In this document: piece by piece, positions 23,432 through 30,085 of the stretch | Layout: every line of letters starts with the position of its first letter | Position numbering within the stretch: the stretch's first letter is position 1 | Assembly (NCBI GenBank): GCA_012031925.1 | Contig: JAAUSE010000011.1 | Location: 1-32,662, forward strand | Length of the DNA stretch: 32,662 bases | Direction of reading: 5' to 3' | Source: Candidatus Altimarinota bacterium | Lineage (GTDB): Bacteria > Patescibacteriota > JACMRA01 | The notes under the pieces: model-generated | What the model saw: the letters and a program-made list of their open reading frames with translations, nothing else | What the model was told of the DNA's origin: nothing | Database searches by the model: none | Position numbers and translations under genes: made by a program

Positions 23432-25144
23432 TTATCGGATCAAGAGTTCCACCATTTTAATTTTACTTTCATTTACAGAGAAATATTGAATTATTGATAA
23501 TACTTTTTTTATACTATCTAAGTATGCTTTTATTTTATCTTTATTATCTTGATTTTTATAATCTGTTATCTTTACCAAACCATCACCTGTTTTTTTGAGT
23601 TGATCTAATTCTTTTTTTATATCTTCAACTATAAATCTTAGTAATGTTTGCGATGCTGAATATTCAGTATTTTCAAATATTATTTGCTTAGCTTCATCTT
23701 CATAGGCTTTTACTTTAAATAATCCTACCTCTCTCCAGTTCTCAACACTATCCAAAACTTCAAAAAGTCCTGTGAGTGGTATTGCCTCAGGTATAATCAC
23801 TTTATAATTTTCTTTTTTTGATCCTCTACCAAAAACCTTAGATTTTTGACATAATTCTTGAACATGAAACCAATTTCCAATATATAAGTTAGAAATTGTA
23901 TTCATCACTTTTTTTGACCAATATAATCCTTCATAATCTTCTTTTTGTAGAATATAATTGATAAAATCATTAACATTACAAATTTCTCCATCACCTGATT
24001 GATCTGCAGTAATTAACTTTTCTACTCCTTTTTTAGTGTTTAAAAGTAGTTCTTGCAGTGAATATGGTTTTGAGAAGTTTTCTTTGTTTTGCTGTGATTG
24101 TTCTTTTGAATCATGTGTTATAGCAAAAAATAATGCATCTTTTTTTCCACACCCAATTTGCTTATAAAGAGTTTTAAATTGAGGCAAACTTTGAAATTTA
24201 TCTTCATCCTTTAGTTCTTTATAATCTTGCTTTTTATGTTGATTGTATAAGTTAATCAAGTAATTATAATCCCCGATTATTCCATTATATTTTTCAATAT
24301 CAGATTGAGATAGATATTTTCTATAGTTATTAATTTCAAAAAAACTTTCATCAATTGCTTTCAACAAAGTTGGATCAATTTCTTTAGATTTTACATATTC
24401 ATAAATTCCAAGATATTCTAGTTTTGTTTCTCTAATGATCTCAGTAACTTTTTTAGTGACTTTATTTTTTTTTCTTTTGATTATTTTTTCAAATTGTTTA
24501 AGATTATCACAATACTTTGGTAGATTATCATGTACAATTCTTGTGGCTATAGCAGTTGCTTTTTCATCTTTGGTAGTGTAATAGTTTTCTCTATTTTGAT
24601 TATAACCAGCTAAGTAACCATAAAAGCTGTATATCTTGCCTACTGCATTATTGACTTCATTAGAAATATTTTTGTCTTTCACTAATTTGACCATATCTTT
24701 TGTGAGTAATATATTAAAGCTTTTTGCAACTGCTGATCCCTTTTTAAAAACATATTTATTTTTATATTTTGTCTTCCAAATTTCACTAGTCTTAATAAAC
24801 AAACTATCAATTTGACTTCTTAAATTTTTTTCAAATTCTTTTAAATCACGATTATCAGACTTTTTGTACTCATTAAAATAACTTTCAAAATCTATATCGC
24901 TATCTTCATTCAGTGTTAAGGCTTCGTTAATAAATTCTTCGTGTATTTTATCTAGTTCGGGCTTTATTAGATTATAAGCATCTTCGATTTCTTGATCTTT
25001 AAGAAAAGTTTGCAAATCAATATCATATCCAAGATTGTTTTTCATATTTTCCAAAGTCTTTCCAACTGGTTTAAGCTCAAATCGTAACGTTTTGGTAAGT
25101 GAATAAAGGTTAGTGAACTTTGAGAATATTGATTGATCTGACAT
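23432..25144 (-). CDS. cas12a: Cas12a (Cpf1), N-terminal part with WED-I, REC lobe
   Basis: The first 570 residues begin with the Cas12a signature NLYSLTKTLRFELKPVGKTLEN (WED-I). They continue through REC1, including YLAGYNQNRENYY and TAIATRIVHDNLPKYCDN at about 175-215 (family YFTGFxxNRxNxY, AIAxRIVxENLP), and REC2. The frame ends KIKMVELLIR at 23432. Adding one A to the A4 run (23455-23458) gives KIKNGGTLDPIIVEAL and a single protein of about 1,350 residues, normal for Cas12a. The ATG at 25144 has AGGAG 4 bases before it. A promoter TTGACA-N17-TAATAG ends 6 bases before the ATG. It is divergent from cas4, unlike the usual same-strand order. Confidence 0.92.
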   Translation of the reverse strand: MSDQSIFSKFTNLYSLTKTLRFELKPVGKTLENMKNNLGYDIDLQTFLKDQEIEDAYNLIKPELDKIHEEFINEALTLNEDSDIDFESYFNEYKKSDNRDLKEFEKNLRSQIDSLFIKTSEIWKTKYKNKYVFKKGSAVAKSFNILLTKDMVKLVKDKNISNEVNNAVGKIYSFYGYLAGYNQNRENYYTTKDEKATAIATRIVHDNLPKYCDNLKQFEKIIKRKKNKVTKKVTEIIRETKLEYLGIYEYVKSKEIDPTLLKAIDESFFEINNYRKYLSQSDIEKYNGIIGDYNYLINLYNQHKKQDYKELKDEDKFQSLPQFKTLYKQIGCGKKDALFFAITHDSKEQSQQNKENFSKPYSLQELLLNTKKGVEKLITADQSGDGEICNVNDFINYILQKEDYEGLYWSKKVMNTISNLYIGNWFHVQELCQKSKVFGRGSKKENYKVIIPEAIPLTGLFEVLDSVENWREVGLFKVKAYEDEAKQIIFENTEYSASQTLLRFIVEDIKKELDQLKKTGDGLVKITDYKNQDNKDKIKAYLDSIKKVLSIIQYFSVNESKIKMVELLIR

Positions 25145-25150
25145 GTTCTC

Positions 25151-25179
25151 CTATTAATTAGATACAATTAAATTGTCAA
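25151..25179 (-). promoter_or_regulatory. cas12a promoter
   Basis: On the minus strand TTGACA (25179-25174), 17 bases, TAATAG (25156-25151). The -10 box overlaps the AGGAG Shine-Dalgarno, so the transcript would start at or next to the ATG. Confidence 0.55.
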
Positions 25180-25196
25180 CTCATTAATCAAACCAT

Positions 25197-25225
25197 TTGC
25201 CTAAATATAATTAACTAGTTACACT
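25197..25225 (+). promoter_or_regulatory. Promoter of cas4-cas1-cas2
   Basis: TTGCCT (25197-25202), 17 bases, TACACT (25220-25225), 14 bases before the cas4 ATG at 25240. It is back to back with the cas12a promoter. Confidence 0.5.
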
Positions 25226-25239
25226 TAAATAAAAAGCCT

Positions 25240-25785
25240 ATGGAACAATACATCCCCGCTTCCTTGCTTAATGACTTTATCTACTCACCAGAGTCTATTT
25301 ATCTCCACTCTATATACAGCGACTTTGACAAATCAATTTATCAAGACCTCCCCCAGATAAACGGCACCCTCAACCACCAATCAATTGATCAAGCTACATA
25401 CACAACAGTCAAAAACACCCTCCAAGGTGTTATGTTTTTTTGTGAGCAATACAACCTTTGCGGACGAATTGATTTGTATAATACCAAGACAGGAGTACTT
25501 ACAGAACGCAAATCCCTCATCAAACATATACACATTGGCTATAGATACCAACTATATGCAGAGATGTTTGGACTCCTAGAACTCGGCTATAAAGTCAATA
25601 AACTCCAGCTCCACTCACTCCAAGACAACAAAAAATACCCCATTCCCTTACCCAACCAGCAACGAATCCAAGAGTTTACCTCCACCATCCAAGACCTCCA
25701 AAACTTTGACCCAATATCAATACTCCAAAATAACCACACCTCACCCAATACCAACATCTCTATCTATCAAAACCTCTCTTTCTAA
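25240..25785 (+). CDS. cas4: Cas4 nuclease without its iron-sulfur cysteines
   Basis: Cas4 trims and selects prespacers with the right PAM and works with Cas1-Cas2. This 181-residue protein has the RecB-type nuclease motifs: H46, D78 in CGRIDLY, E89 and K91 in TERKS and the QLY motif at 104-106 (YRYQLYAEMFGL). The four cysteines that normally bind a 4Fe-4S cluster are absent. The N-terminal FIYCP becomes FIYSPES (S16), and the C-terminal CxxC...C block is replaced by NTNISIYQNLS, with serine or asparagine at the expected places. The only cysteines (C68, C74) are elsewhere. Codons end in C far more often than in cas12a. It leads the cas4-cas1-cas2 operon. Confidence 0.85.
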   Translation: MEQYIPASLLNDFIYSPESIYLHSIYSDFDKSIYQDLPQINGTLNHQSIDQATYTTVKNTLQGVMFFCEQYNLCGRIDLYNTKTGVLTERKSLIKHIHIGYRYQLYAEMFGLLELGYKVNKLQLHSLQDNKKYPIPLPNQQRIQEFTSTIQDLQNFDPISILQNNHTSPNTNISIYQNLSF

Positions 25786-25803
25786 AAACAAAAATACCAG
25801 CAT

Positions 25804-26775
25804 ATGCTATCCAAACCAGACTTTATCCAAAAACAAATCCTCATCATCCACCAAGAAAAAGACATCCAACTAGACTTCAAGTTTTCCAACGATAACATCA
25901 TCATCTACAAAAACTCCAAAATCGCCAACAAAATCTCACTCCACAAAATCTTTGTTATATTTATAATTGGTTCATTTACCATCACCTCCAACCTCATCGC
26001 CCAAGCCAATACTCACTGTATCAATATTTTCCTACTCAAAGAAAATTTTCAAGTCCAATCCCAGATACAATCCTACGCTTCAGGCAACTTTCTACTCAGA
26101 TATCAACAATACCATCACACAACCCACCACGAGCTTTTTATATCCCAATGTATAGTCCTCAACAAAATCACCAACCAAATCCATATCCTCCAAAAATACA
26201 ATCATATTGACTCCAAAAAAGCCAGAGCCCTACTCACAAAAACCACCAACTCCATCAACCATACTATCGACTACAAAGAGCTTCTAGGCATAGAAGGAAC
26301 CTTTGCCAAAACCTACTTTTCTGCTCTTTTCGACCAACACGAATGGACAGGTCGCAAGCCAAGAGCCAAGAACGACATCAACAACCTTCTACTAGATATT
26401 GGCTATACATATATACTCAATTTTATTGACTCTCTTCTCCTCCTTTATGGTTTTGATACTTACAAAGGTGTTTATCACAAACTATTTTTTCAACGCAAAT
26501 CCCTCAGCTGCGATATCATAGAACCTTTTCGGCCGATGATTGATTATTATCTTATCAAAGCTCACAACCTCAATCAAATTAACCCCAAAGACTTCCAACT
26601 AAAATCCCCCACCTACTCACTTCCTTGGAAAAACAGCCGCAAGTACACCACTATTTTCTTTGATGGAATCATGCAAAACAAAGAATCCATTTATGATTAT
26701 GTCCAAAAATACTATAGATTTAACATGAACCCCACTGATAATCCCATGCCCCAGTTTATTTTCAAACCTAGATAA
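25804..26775 (+). CDS. cas1: Cas1 integrase
   Basis: Cas1 joins new spacers to the leader end of the array as part of the Cas1-Cas2 complex. The 323-residue product has the catalytic glutamate E164 in LLGIEGTFAKTYF, the histidine H225 in GVYHKLFFQRKSLSCDIIEPFRP and the acidic residues D237/E240 of the same motif. The N-terminal beta domain (residues 1-75) is followed by the helical catalytic domain. Length is normal. It starts 18 bases after cas4 and ends 9 bases before cas2. Leucine and isoleucine codons CTC and ATC dominate, giving the coding strand a strong C-over-G bias not seen in the flanking genes, which suggests a separate origin. Confidence 0.95.
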   Translation: MLSKPDFIQKQILIIHQEKDIQLDFKFSNDNIIIYKNSKIANKISLHKIFVIFIIGSFTITSNLIAQANTHCINIFLLKENFQVQSQIQSYASGNFLLRYQQYHHTTHHELFISQCIVLNKITNQIHILQKYNHIDSKKARALLTKTTNSINHTIDYKELLGIEGTFAKTYFSALFDQHEWTGRKPRAKNDINNLLLDIGYTYILNFIDSLLLLYGFDTYKGVYHKLFFQRKSLSCDIIEPFRPMIDYYLIKAHNLNQINPKDFQLKSPTYSLPWKNSRKYTTIFFDGIMQNKESIYDYVQKYYRFNMNPTDNPMPQFIFKPR

Positions 26776-26784
26776 TTCTCTTTT

Positions 26785-27066
26785 ATGCTCATAGTAACTT
26801 ACGATTTTAGCAACAACAAAATCCGCACCAAGTTCCACAAATTTCTCAAAAAATATGGTCACCCACTACAATACTCCGTTTTTGAAATCAAAAATAGTCC
26901 ACGCATCCTCAATATTATCATGCTTGAGATAGAAAAAGTATACAAACCCAAATTTACTCTAGCCGATTCGATACTAATTATACCTATTTCCCTTGCTGAC
27001 ACTCACAAAATTCGCCGATATGGGTACAGTGTCCAAGAAGAAAAAGAATTGATTTGGTTTGACTAA
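26785..27066 (+). CDS. cas2: Cas2 adaptation protein
   Basis: Cas2 forms the central dimer of the spacer-integration complex. The 93-residue product has the ferredoxin-like fold of the family: first strand MLIVTYDFSNNKIRTKFHKF with the conserved D, then LQYSVFEIKNSPRI, then SILIIPISLADTHKI, followed by a short C-terminal strand. ATG 26785 is 9 bases after cas1, in the same operon and with similar codon use. The array leader begins directly behind it. No nuclease or fused domain is present. Confidence 0.93.
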   Translation: MLIVTYDFSNNKIRTKFHKFLKKYGHPLQYSVFEIKNSPRILNIIMLEIEKVYKPKFTLADSILIIPISLADTHKIRRYGYSVQEEKELIWFD

Positions 27067-27197
27067 AATAAATATTTTGAATATACTCTTTCTATTGAAT
27101 CTTATCAATTATTTTACAGCTTAATTATTACCAATAAAGGTGAAAATTATGATGCTCATTTTGTAAAACCTTAGTCTTAATATTTTTGACTATGCAA

Positions 27198-27256
27198 ATA
27201 TATGCTATTTAGTCGTGAAACTAACTTTGTTTCATTTGTATCTAAATAGCATATAT
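27198..27256. repeat. Perfect 15-bp inverted repeat with inner stem in the CRISPR leader
   Basis: ATATATGCTATTTAG (27198-27212) is exactly complementary to CTAAATAGCATATAT (27242-27256). Inside the loop TGAAAC (27216-27221) pairs with GTTTCA (27229-27234). The right arm occupies most of the spacer between the -35 and -10 boxes of the array promoter. It may be an operator, a transcribed hairpin, or a docking site for the integration machinery. Confidence 0.85.
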
Positions 27257-27265
27257 ATCTATAAT
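27236..27265 (+). promoter_or_regulatory. Pre-crRNA promoter
   Basis: TTGTAT (27236-27241), 18 bases, TATAAT (27260-27265). The start of transcription would fall at about 27271-27273, the first base of the first repeat, so no leader RNA would be wasted. Confidence 0.6.
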
Positions 27266-27270
27266 CAACT

Positions 27271-27935
27271 GTCTAAAATGATTATTTAATTTCTACTTTT
27301 GTAGATAATGCTCTTAATACTTCTGCAAGTAGGTCTAAAATGATTATTTAATTTCTACTTTTGTAGATAGAAGAATTTTCTGTTTTTGTGTTTGCGTCTA
27401 AAATGATTATTTAATTTCTACTTTTGTAGATCATTCTCAGAACGGTACAGCCACAGGGTCTAAAATGATTATTTAATTTCTACTTTTGTAGATGTGTATG
27501 TAAACATATTATAGATTGTTAGGTCTAAAATGATTATTTAATTTCTACTTTTGTAGATACTGGGCGTAATACCTATAACCTCAAGTCTAAAATGATTATT
27601 TAATTTCTACTTTTGTAGATTCTACTGGTGATACGACAAGTGGCTCGTCTAAAATGATTATTTAATTTCTACTTTTGTAGATGTTTGGTGGTTGTGAGTG
27701 GTCTTTTTGTGTCTAAAATGATTATTTAATTTCTACTTTTGTAGATGTTAGCTTCTTACCGTCAATGTTCTTGTCTAAAATGATTATTTAATTTCTACTT
27801 TTGTAGATAAAGCTGTTTCTTTGCTTTTATAAAAGTCTAAAATGATTATTTAATTTCTACTTTTGTAGATGCTCATATCTATTAGCCTATTAATAACAAG
27901 TCTAAAATGATTATTTAATTTCTACTTTTGTATTA
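27271..27935 (+). CRISPR. Type V-A CRISPR array: 11 repeats, 10 spacers
   Basis: The 36-base repeat begins GTCTAAAATGATTATT and ends AATTTCTACTTTTGTAGAT, the standard Cas12a crRNA handle (stem TCTAC/GTAGA, loop TTTT). Repeats start at 27271, 27333, 27396, 27458, 27523, 27585, 27647, 27711, 27773, 27835 and 27900. Repeats 1-10 appear identical. The last matches through base 33 (27932) and ends TTA in place of GAT. Spacers are 26, 27, 26, 29, 26, 26, 28, 26, 26 and 29 bases, and all differ. I found no spacer matching elsewhere in the window. The orientation is confirmed by the handle: crRNAs read from the plus strand. Confidence 0.98.
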
Positions 27936-27949
27936 CTTGGCATTACTTT

Positions 27950-28246
27950 TTGATTACTAAAAACAATTCTAAGTATCAAAATAAGTCGACAAAAGAAACT
28001 TCTACAGAAATAAAGCAAGAGGAAAGAGTTAAGGAATTAGAAACTATGGCAACAGTACAGCAGATTCAAACTATAGTTGATAACGCAGTTAAAGATCTCA
28101 AAAAAGAAATCAAATCTCAAGGAGATGGTTTAGGCAAACGTACCGACGAGCTAACCACTGAAGTCCAGATCAACAGCAACAGACTATTGGTACTAGAGAC
28201 CAAAATCGATGAAAGGATTCCCAAAAAGCCCCTCATCCAAGCCTAA
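27950..28246 (+). CDS. Coiled-coil protein truncated by the CRISPR array, paralogue of 18970-19441
   Basis: The frame from TTG 27950 encodes 98 residues: a polar start (KNNSKYQNKSTKETSTE), then a coiled coil (VQQIQTIVDNAVKDLKKEIK, SNRLLVLETKIDERI) containing GDGLGKRTDELTTE, like DNGLGTRITEQ in the paralogue. It lacks a Shine-Dalgarno and the N-terminal membrane helix. Bases just before it, between the last repeat and 27950, read LLGITF in another frame, which could be the last bit of that helix. The array therefore seems to have replaced the 5' end of the gene. An internal ATG at 28046 (MATVQQIQ) is an alternative start. It is probably non-functional or shortened. Confidence 0.55.
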   Translation: MITKNNSKYQNKSTKETSTEIKQEERVKELETMATVQQIQTIVDNAVKDLKKEIKSQGDGLGKRTDELTTEVQINSNRLLVLETKIDERIPKKPLIQA

Positions 28247-28256
28247 AAACATATTT

Positions 28257-28284
28257 GAGTCAAGACAATCCTTGACTCTTTTTT
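28257..28284 (+). terminator. Terminator of the truncated coiled-coil gene
   Basis: GAGTCAAG (28257-28264) pairs perfectly with CTTGACTC (28271-28278), then six T. It is nearly the same hairpin as at 20910. Confidence 0.87.
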
Positions 28285-28322
28285 ATCATCTTACTCACTC
28301 CTTGATATACTTGTTCATCTTG

Positions 28323-28351
28323 TTGACTTATTTGTATTTTTGTGCTATTAT
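28323..28351 (+). promoter_or_regulatory. Promoter of the 28409-28791 cassette
   Basis: TTGACT (28323-28328), 17 bases, TATTAT (28346-28351). GGAGG lies at 28366-28370. Confidence 0.75.
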
Positions 28352-28408
28352 TTGGTCACTTATTTGGAGGGACTAGACACAAACAGTGCAAGATATGATT
28401 ATCACACC

Positions 28409-28615
28409 ATGCCAGTATTACTGGATGGACAAACTTGTCAAACAACACAAGCAAGATCAATGGATGGATACCAAAAAATTATTCGCACTTCTATCAACGA
28501 TAAACGTGAAAAAATTGGTATTGTTTGTCTAGTTTTCTTGAAAGATAATATCGAAAAATTCATCTTCATCGATAGAAATGGAACATGTATCCAATTTAAT
28601 AGGAGAAAATCATGA
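28409..28615 (+). CDS. Orphan cassette protein, paralogue of 19622-19855
   Basis: The frame is open from within the promoter to the TGA at 28613-28615. The ATG at 28409 gives 68 residues, but the GGAGG Shine-Dalgarno is 38 bases upstream, with only a TTG (28364) close to it. The true start is thus uncertain and a frame break near 28375-28400 is possible. The terminal hairpin KFIFIDRNGTCIQF matches KWVFVSREGSFAS of the paralogue, and the middle has a strand-rich EKIGIVCLVFLKD. It overlaps its partner as ATGA. No known family. Confidence 0.5.
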   Translation: MPVLLDGQTCQTTQARSMDGYQKIIRTSINDKREKIGIVCLVFLKDNIEKFIFIDRNGTCIQFNRRKS

Positions 28616-28791
28616 AATCAACTGTAGATTTAGATAAATTAGATCCCAAAGAATTATTTCGGCTTATACAAGAAGGTATTGTCGAAGGTGCGTATATTGA
28701 TCCTAGCGATCCAAGAGCTGAAGAAGTTCATGATGGTCTTGCTCGCCAAGACCCAAAGTACAAAAACTACAAATCCCCAAAACGCAGATAA
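28612..28791 (+). CDS. Orphan 59-residue cassette partner, paralogue of 19852-20034
   Basis: ATAGGAG lies 6 bases before the ATG at 28612, which overlaps the previous stop. The protein starts with LDKLDPKELFRLIQEGIV, the segment shared with its paralogue, followed by AYIDPSDPRAEEVHDGL and a basic tail (KYKNYKSPKRR) that could bind nucleic acid. A strong terminator follows at 28800. Its 5' half is conserved and its 3' half is not, so the shared helix probably holds the common function. Confidence 0.65.
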   Translation: MKSTVDLDKLDPKELFRLIQEGIVEGAYIDPSDPRAEEVHDGLARQDPKYKNYKSPKRR

Positions 28792-28799
28792 TCCCACCC

Positions 28800-28828
28800 G
28801 ACCAACTAACCCAAGTTGGTCATTTTTT
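28800..28828 (+). terminator. Terminator of the 28409-28791 cassette
   Basis: GACCAACT (28800-28807) pairs perfectly with AGTTGGTC (28814-28821), then a T6 run. Confidence 0.87.
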
Positions 28829-28964
28829 ACAACAAACTTTTTTGATATTCATCTAGCACCAACTCAAACAAATAATTCCAAGATTTTTGCAATTCTATAG
28901 GAGGATCTTTGGGTAGAATATTTTTATTAAGCAAGTGCTTGGCAAATTTTGCTAAGCTTGTACT
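28827..28964 (-). pseudogene. Minus-strand coding relic without a start
   Basis: Between a TAA at 28967-28965 and a TAA at 28829-28827 the minus strand reads as believable protein: LAKFAKHLLNKNILPKDP, then ELQKSWNYLFELVLDEYQ. There is no clear start codon or Shine-Dalgarno, so it looks like the C-terminal 45 residues of a lost gene. I do not recognise the family. The rest of the 326-base gap between 28791 and 29118 holds the two terminators (28800, 29023) and the ftsX promoter. Confidence 0.35.
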
Positions 28965-29022
28965 TTATTTCAAGTTAAACTTGATGGGAATATTCAACTG
29001 GACTGAAAACAATCGCGATGGA

Positions 29023-29050
29023 AGTCAAGACAACACTTGGCTCATTTTTT
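29023..29050 (+). terminator. Terminator-like hairpin before ftsX
   Basis: AGTCAAG (29023-29029) pairs with CTTGGCT (29036-29042, one T-G pair), then CATTTTTT. No intact plus-strand gene precedes it; it seems to be the end of a lost cassette. Confidence 0.65.
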
Positions 29051-29084
29051 GCATTTGTTGACAATATTAATCTTGACTAGTAAG

Positions 29085-29114
29085 TTACAGTTTAACTAAA
29101 AATTTGGTTATAAT
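29085..29114 (+). promoter_or_regulatory. ftsX promoter
   Basis: TTACAG (29085-29090), 18 bases, TATAAT (29109-29114), only three bases before the ATG at 29118. Confidence 0.5.
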
Positions 29115-29117
29115 TGT

Positions 29118-30017
29118 ATGATAAAACATTCTTTTGTTGGTGGTTTTACCAATCTAATTAGATCTTTCTGGTTGTCTATGACTGCAATTAGTGTTTTGAT
29201 TGTGAGCTTGGCTTCGGTTGCTTTTGTGGCTAGTGTGTCTACTGTTGTTGGTTTTTCTCTAAGAAAATTTGATCAGCAAATTAGTGTTTTGGTATATTTC
29301 AAAGATGAAGCCACAGTGGCTTCGGTTAATGAAATGATTGAGGATTTGAATCAGCAGGAGTTTGTTAAAGAGGTTAATTTTGTTGATGGGTCTCAAGCCA
29401 AAGATGAACTATCCCAAAGCAACAACACAGCCTCTGATCTGATCGAAAAACTGGAAGGGACAGAAGATGAACTTTTTTTGGAATATATTGATGTGTCTCC
29501 GGTGGATAGTGAAAGTTATGAGAAGATTGTAAGCTTTGCTAGAGATCCCAAATTCAATGAGATTGTTGACGAGGTTCGTGACCAACAAGCTTTTATCAAT
29601 CAATTACAAAATATTTATCGGTGGACGAATATTGGTGGACTGGCTTTGATAATAATATTTGCTTTGGTCTCTATGCTGGTGATGTCAAACATTCTTCGTA
29701 TCACAATATTTCATCGAAAAAACGAAATTGAGATTATGAGGTTGGTTGGGGCGACTAACAATTATATCCGTGGGCCATTTATTGTAGAGGGATTTTATTA
29801 TAATTTAATAGCTTCTTTGATTGTGGTTGGTGTTTTTTTGCCAGCTTTGTTTGTGCTACTACCTACTTTGCAAGAATGGCTACAGTTAGATAGCACTACA
29901 AATACAAACGCCTTGATGAACCAACTTTATCTAAGTATTTTTTCTACAATATTTGTAGGCTCTATGGTTGGTGTCTTGACTGCATTTTGGGCTACAAGAA
30001 AATATCTGAAATTGTAG
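29118..30017 (+). CDS. ftsX: Cell-division ABC transporter permease FtsX
   Basis: FtsX, with the ATPase FtsE, transmits a signal across the membrane to peptidoglycan hydrolases during division. The 299-residue product has the family plan: a short cytosolic N-terminus (FVGGFTNLIRSFWLSMTAI), helix 1 at about 21-43, an extracellular domain beginning ISVLVYFKDEATVASVNEM (family ISVYLKxxxs) to about residue 165, and three C-terminal helices from about 170 with the conserved RKNEIEIMRLVGATNNYIRGPFIVEG segment. No ftsE is adjacent: upstream lies the CRISPR island. The promoter at 29085 shows that it has its own transcription start. Confidence 0.92.
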   Translation: MIKHSFVGGFTNLIRSFWLSMTAISVLIVSLASVAFVASVSTVVGFSLRKFDQQISVLVYFKDEATVASVNEMIEDLNQQEFVKEVNFVDGSQAKDELSQSNNTASDLIEKLEGTEDELFLEYIDVSPVDSESYEKIVSFARDPKFNEIVDEVRDQQAFINQLQNIYRWTNIGGLALIIIFALVSMLVMSNILRITIFHRKNEIEIMRLVGATNNYIRGPFIVEGFYYNLIASLIVVGVFLPALFVLLPTLQEWLQLDSTTNTNALMNQLYLSIFSTIFVGSMVGVLTAFWATRKYLKL

Positions 30018-30085
30018 CAGGGCTTCTTGACAAAATTTTGGACGTTTGCGTCAATAGTAGTTGGTTGTCTCTACAAATCAGGCTT

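Larger units (their letters stand above)
27067..27270 (+). promoter_or_regulatory. CRISPR leader
   Basis: The 204 bases between cas2 and the first repeat are very AT-rich with no open frame of note. They end in the structured element at 27198-27256 and the promoter at 27236-27265. Position directly before the conserved end of the array marks this as the leader, where new spacers are added. Confidence 0.75.

Noticed and set aside
23432-23458. Programmed -1 frameshifting in cas12a
   Set aside because: The site has no good X-XXY-YYZ heptamer (the A4 run is preceded by ATT, so a slipped tRNA would pair poorly) and I see no strong stem just downstream. An indel explains it more simply.
27067-27270. 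tracrRNA or other accessory RNA in the leader
   Set aside because: Type V-A needs none, and no anti-repeat complementary to the 36-base repeat was seen here.
27307-27899. Spacers targeting this window or acting on its own promoters
   Set aside because: By eye no spacer matches any other part of the window on either strand; a proper search against viral and plasmid sequences was not possible.
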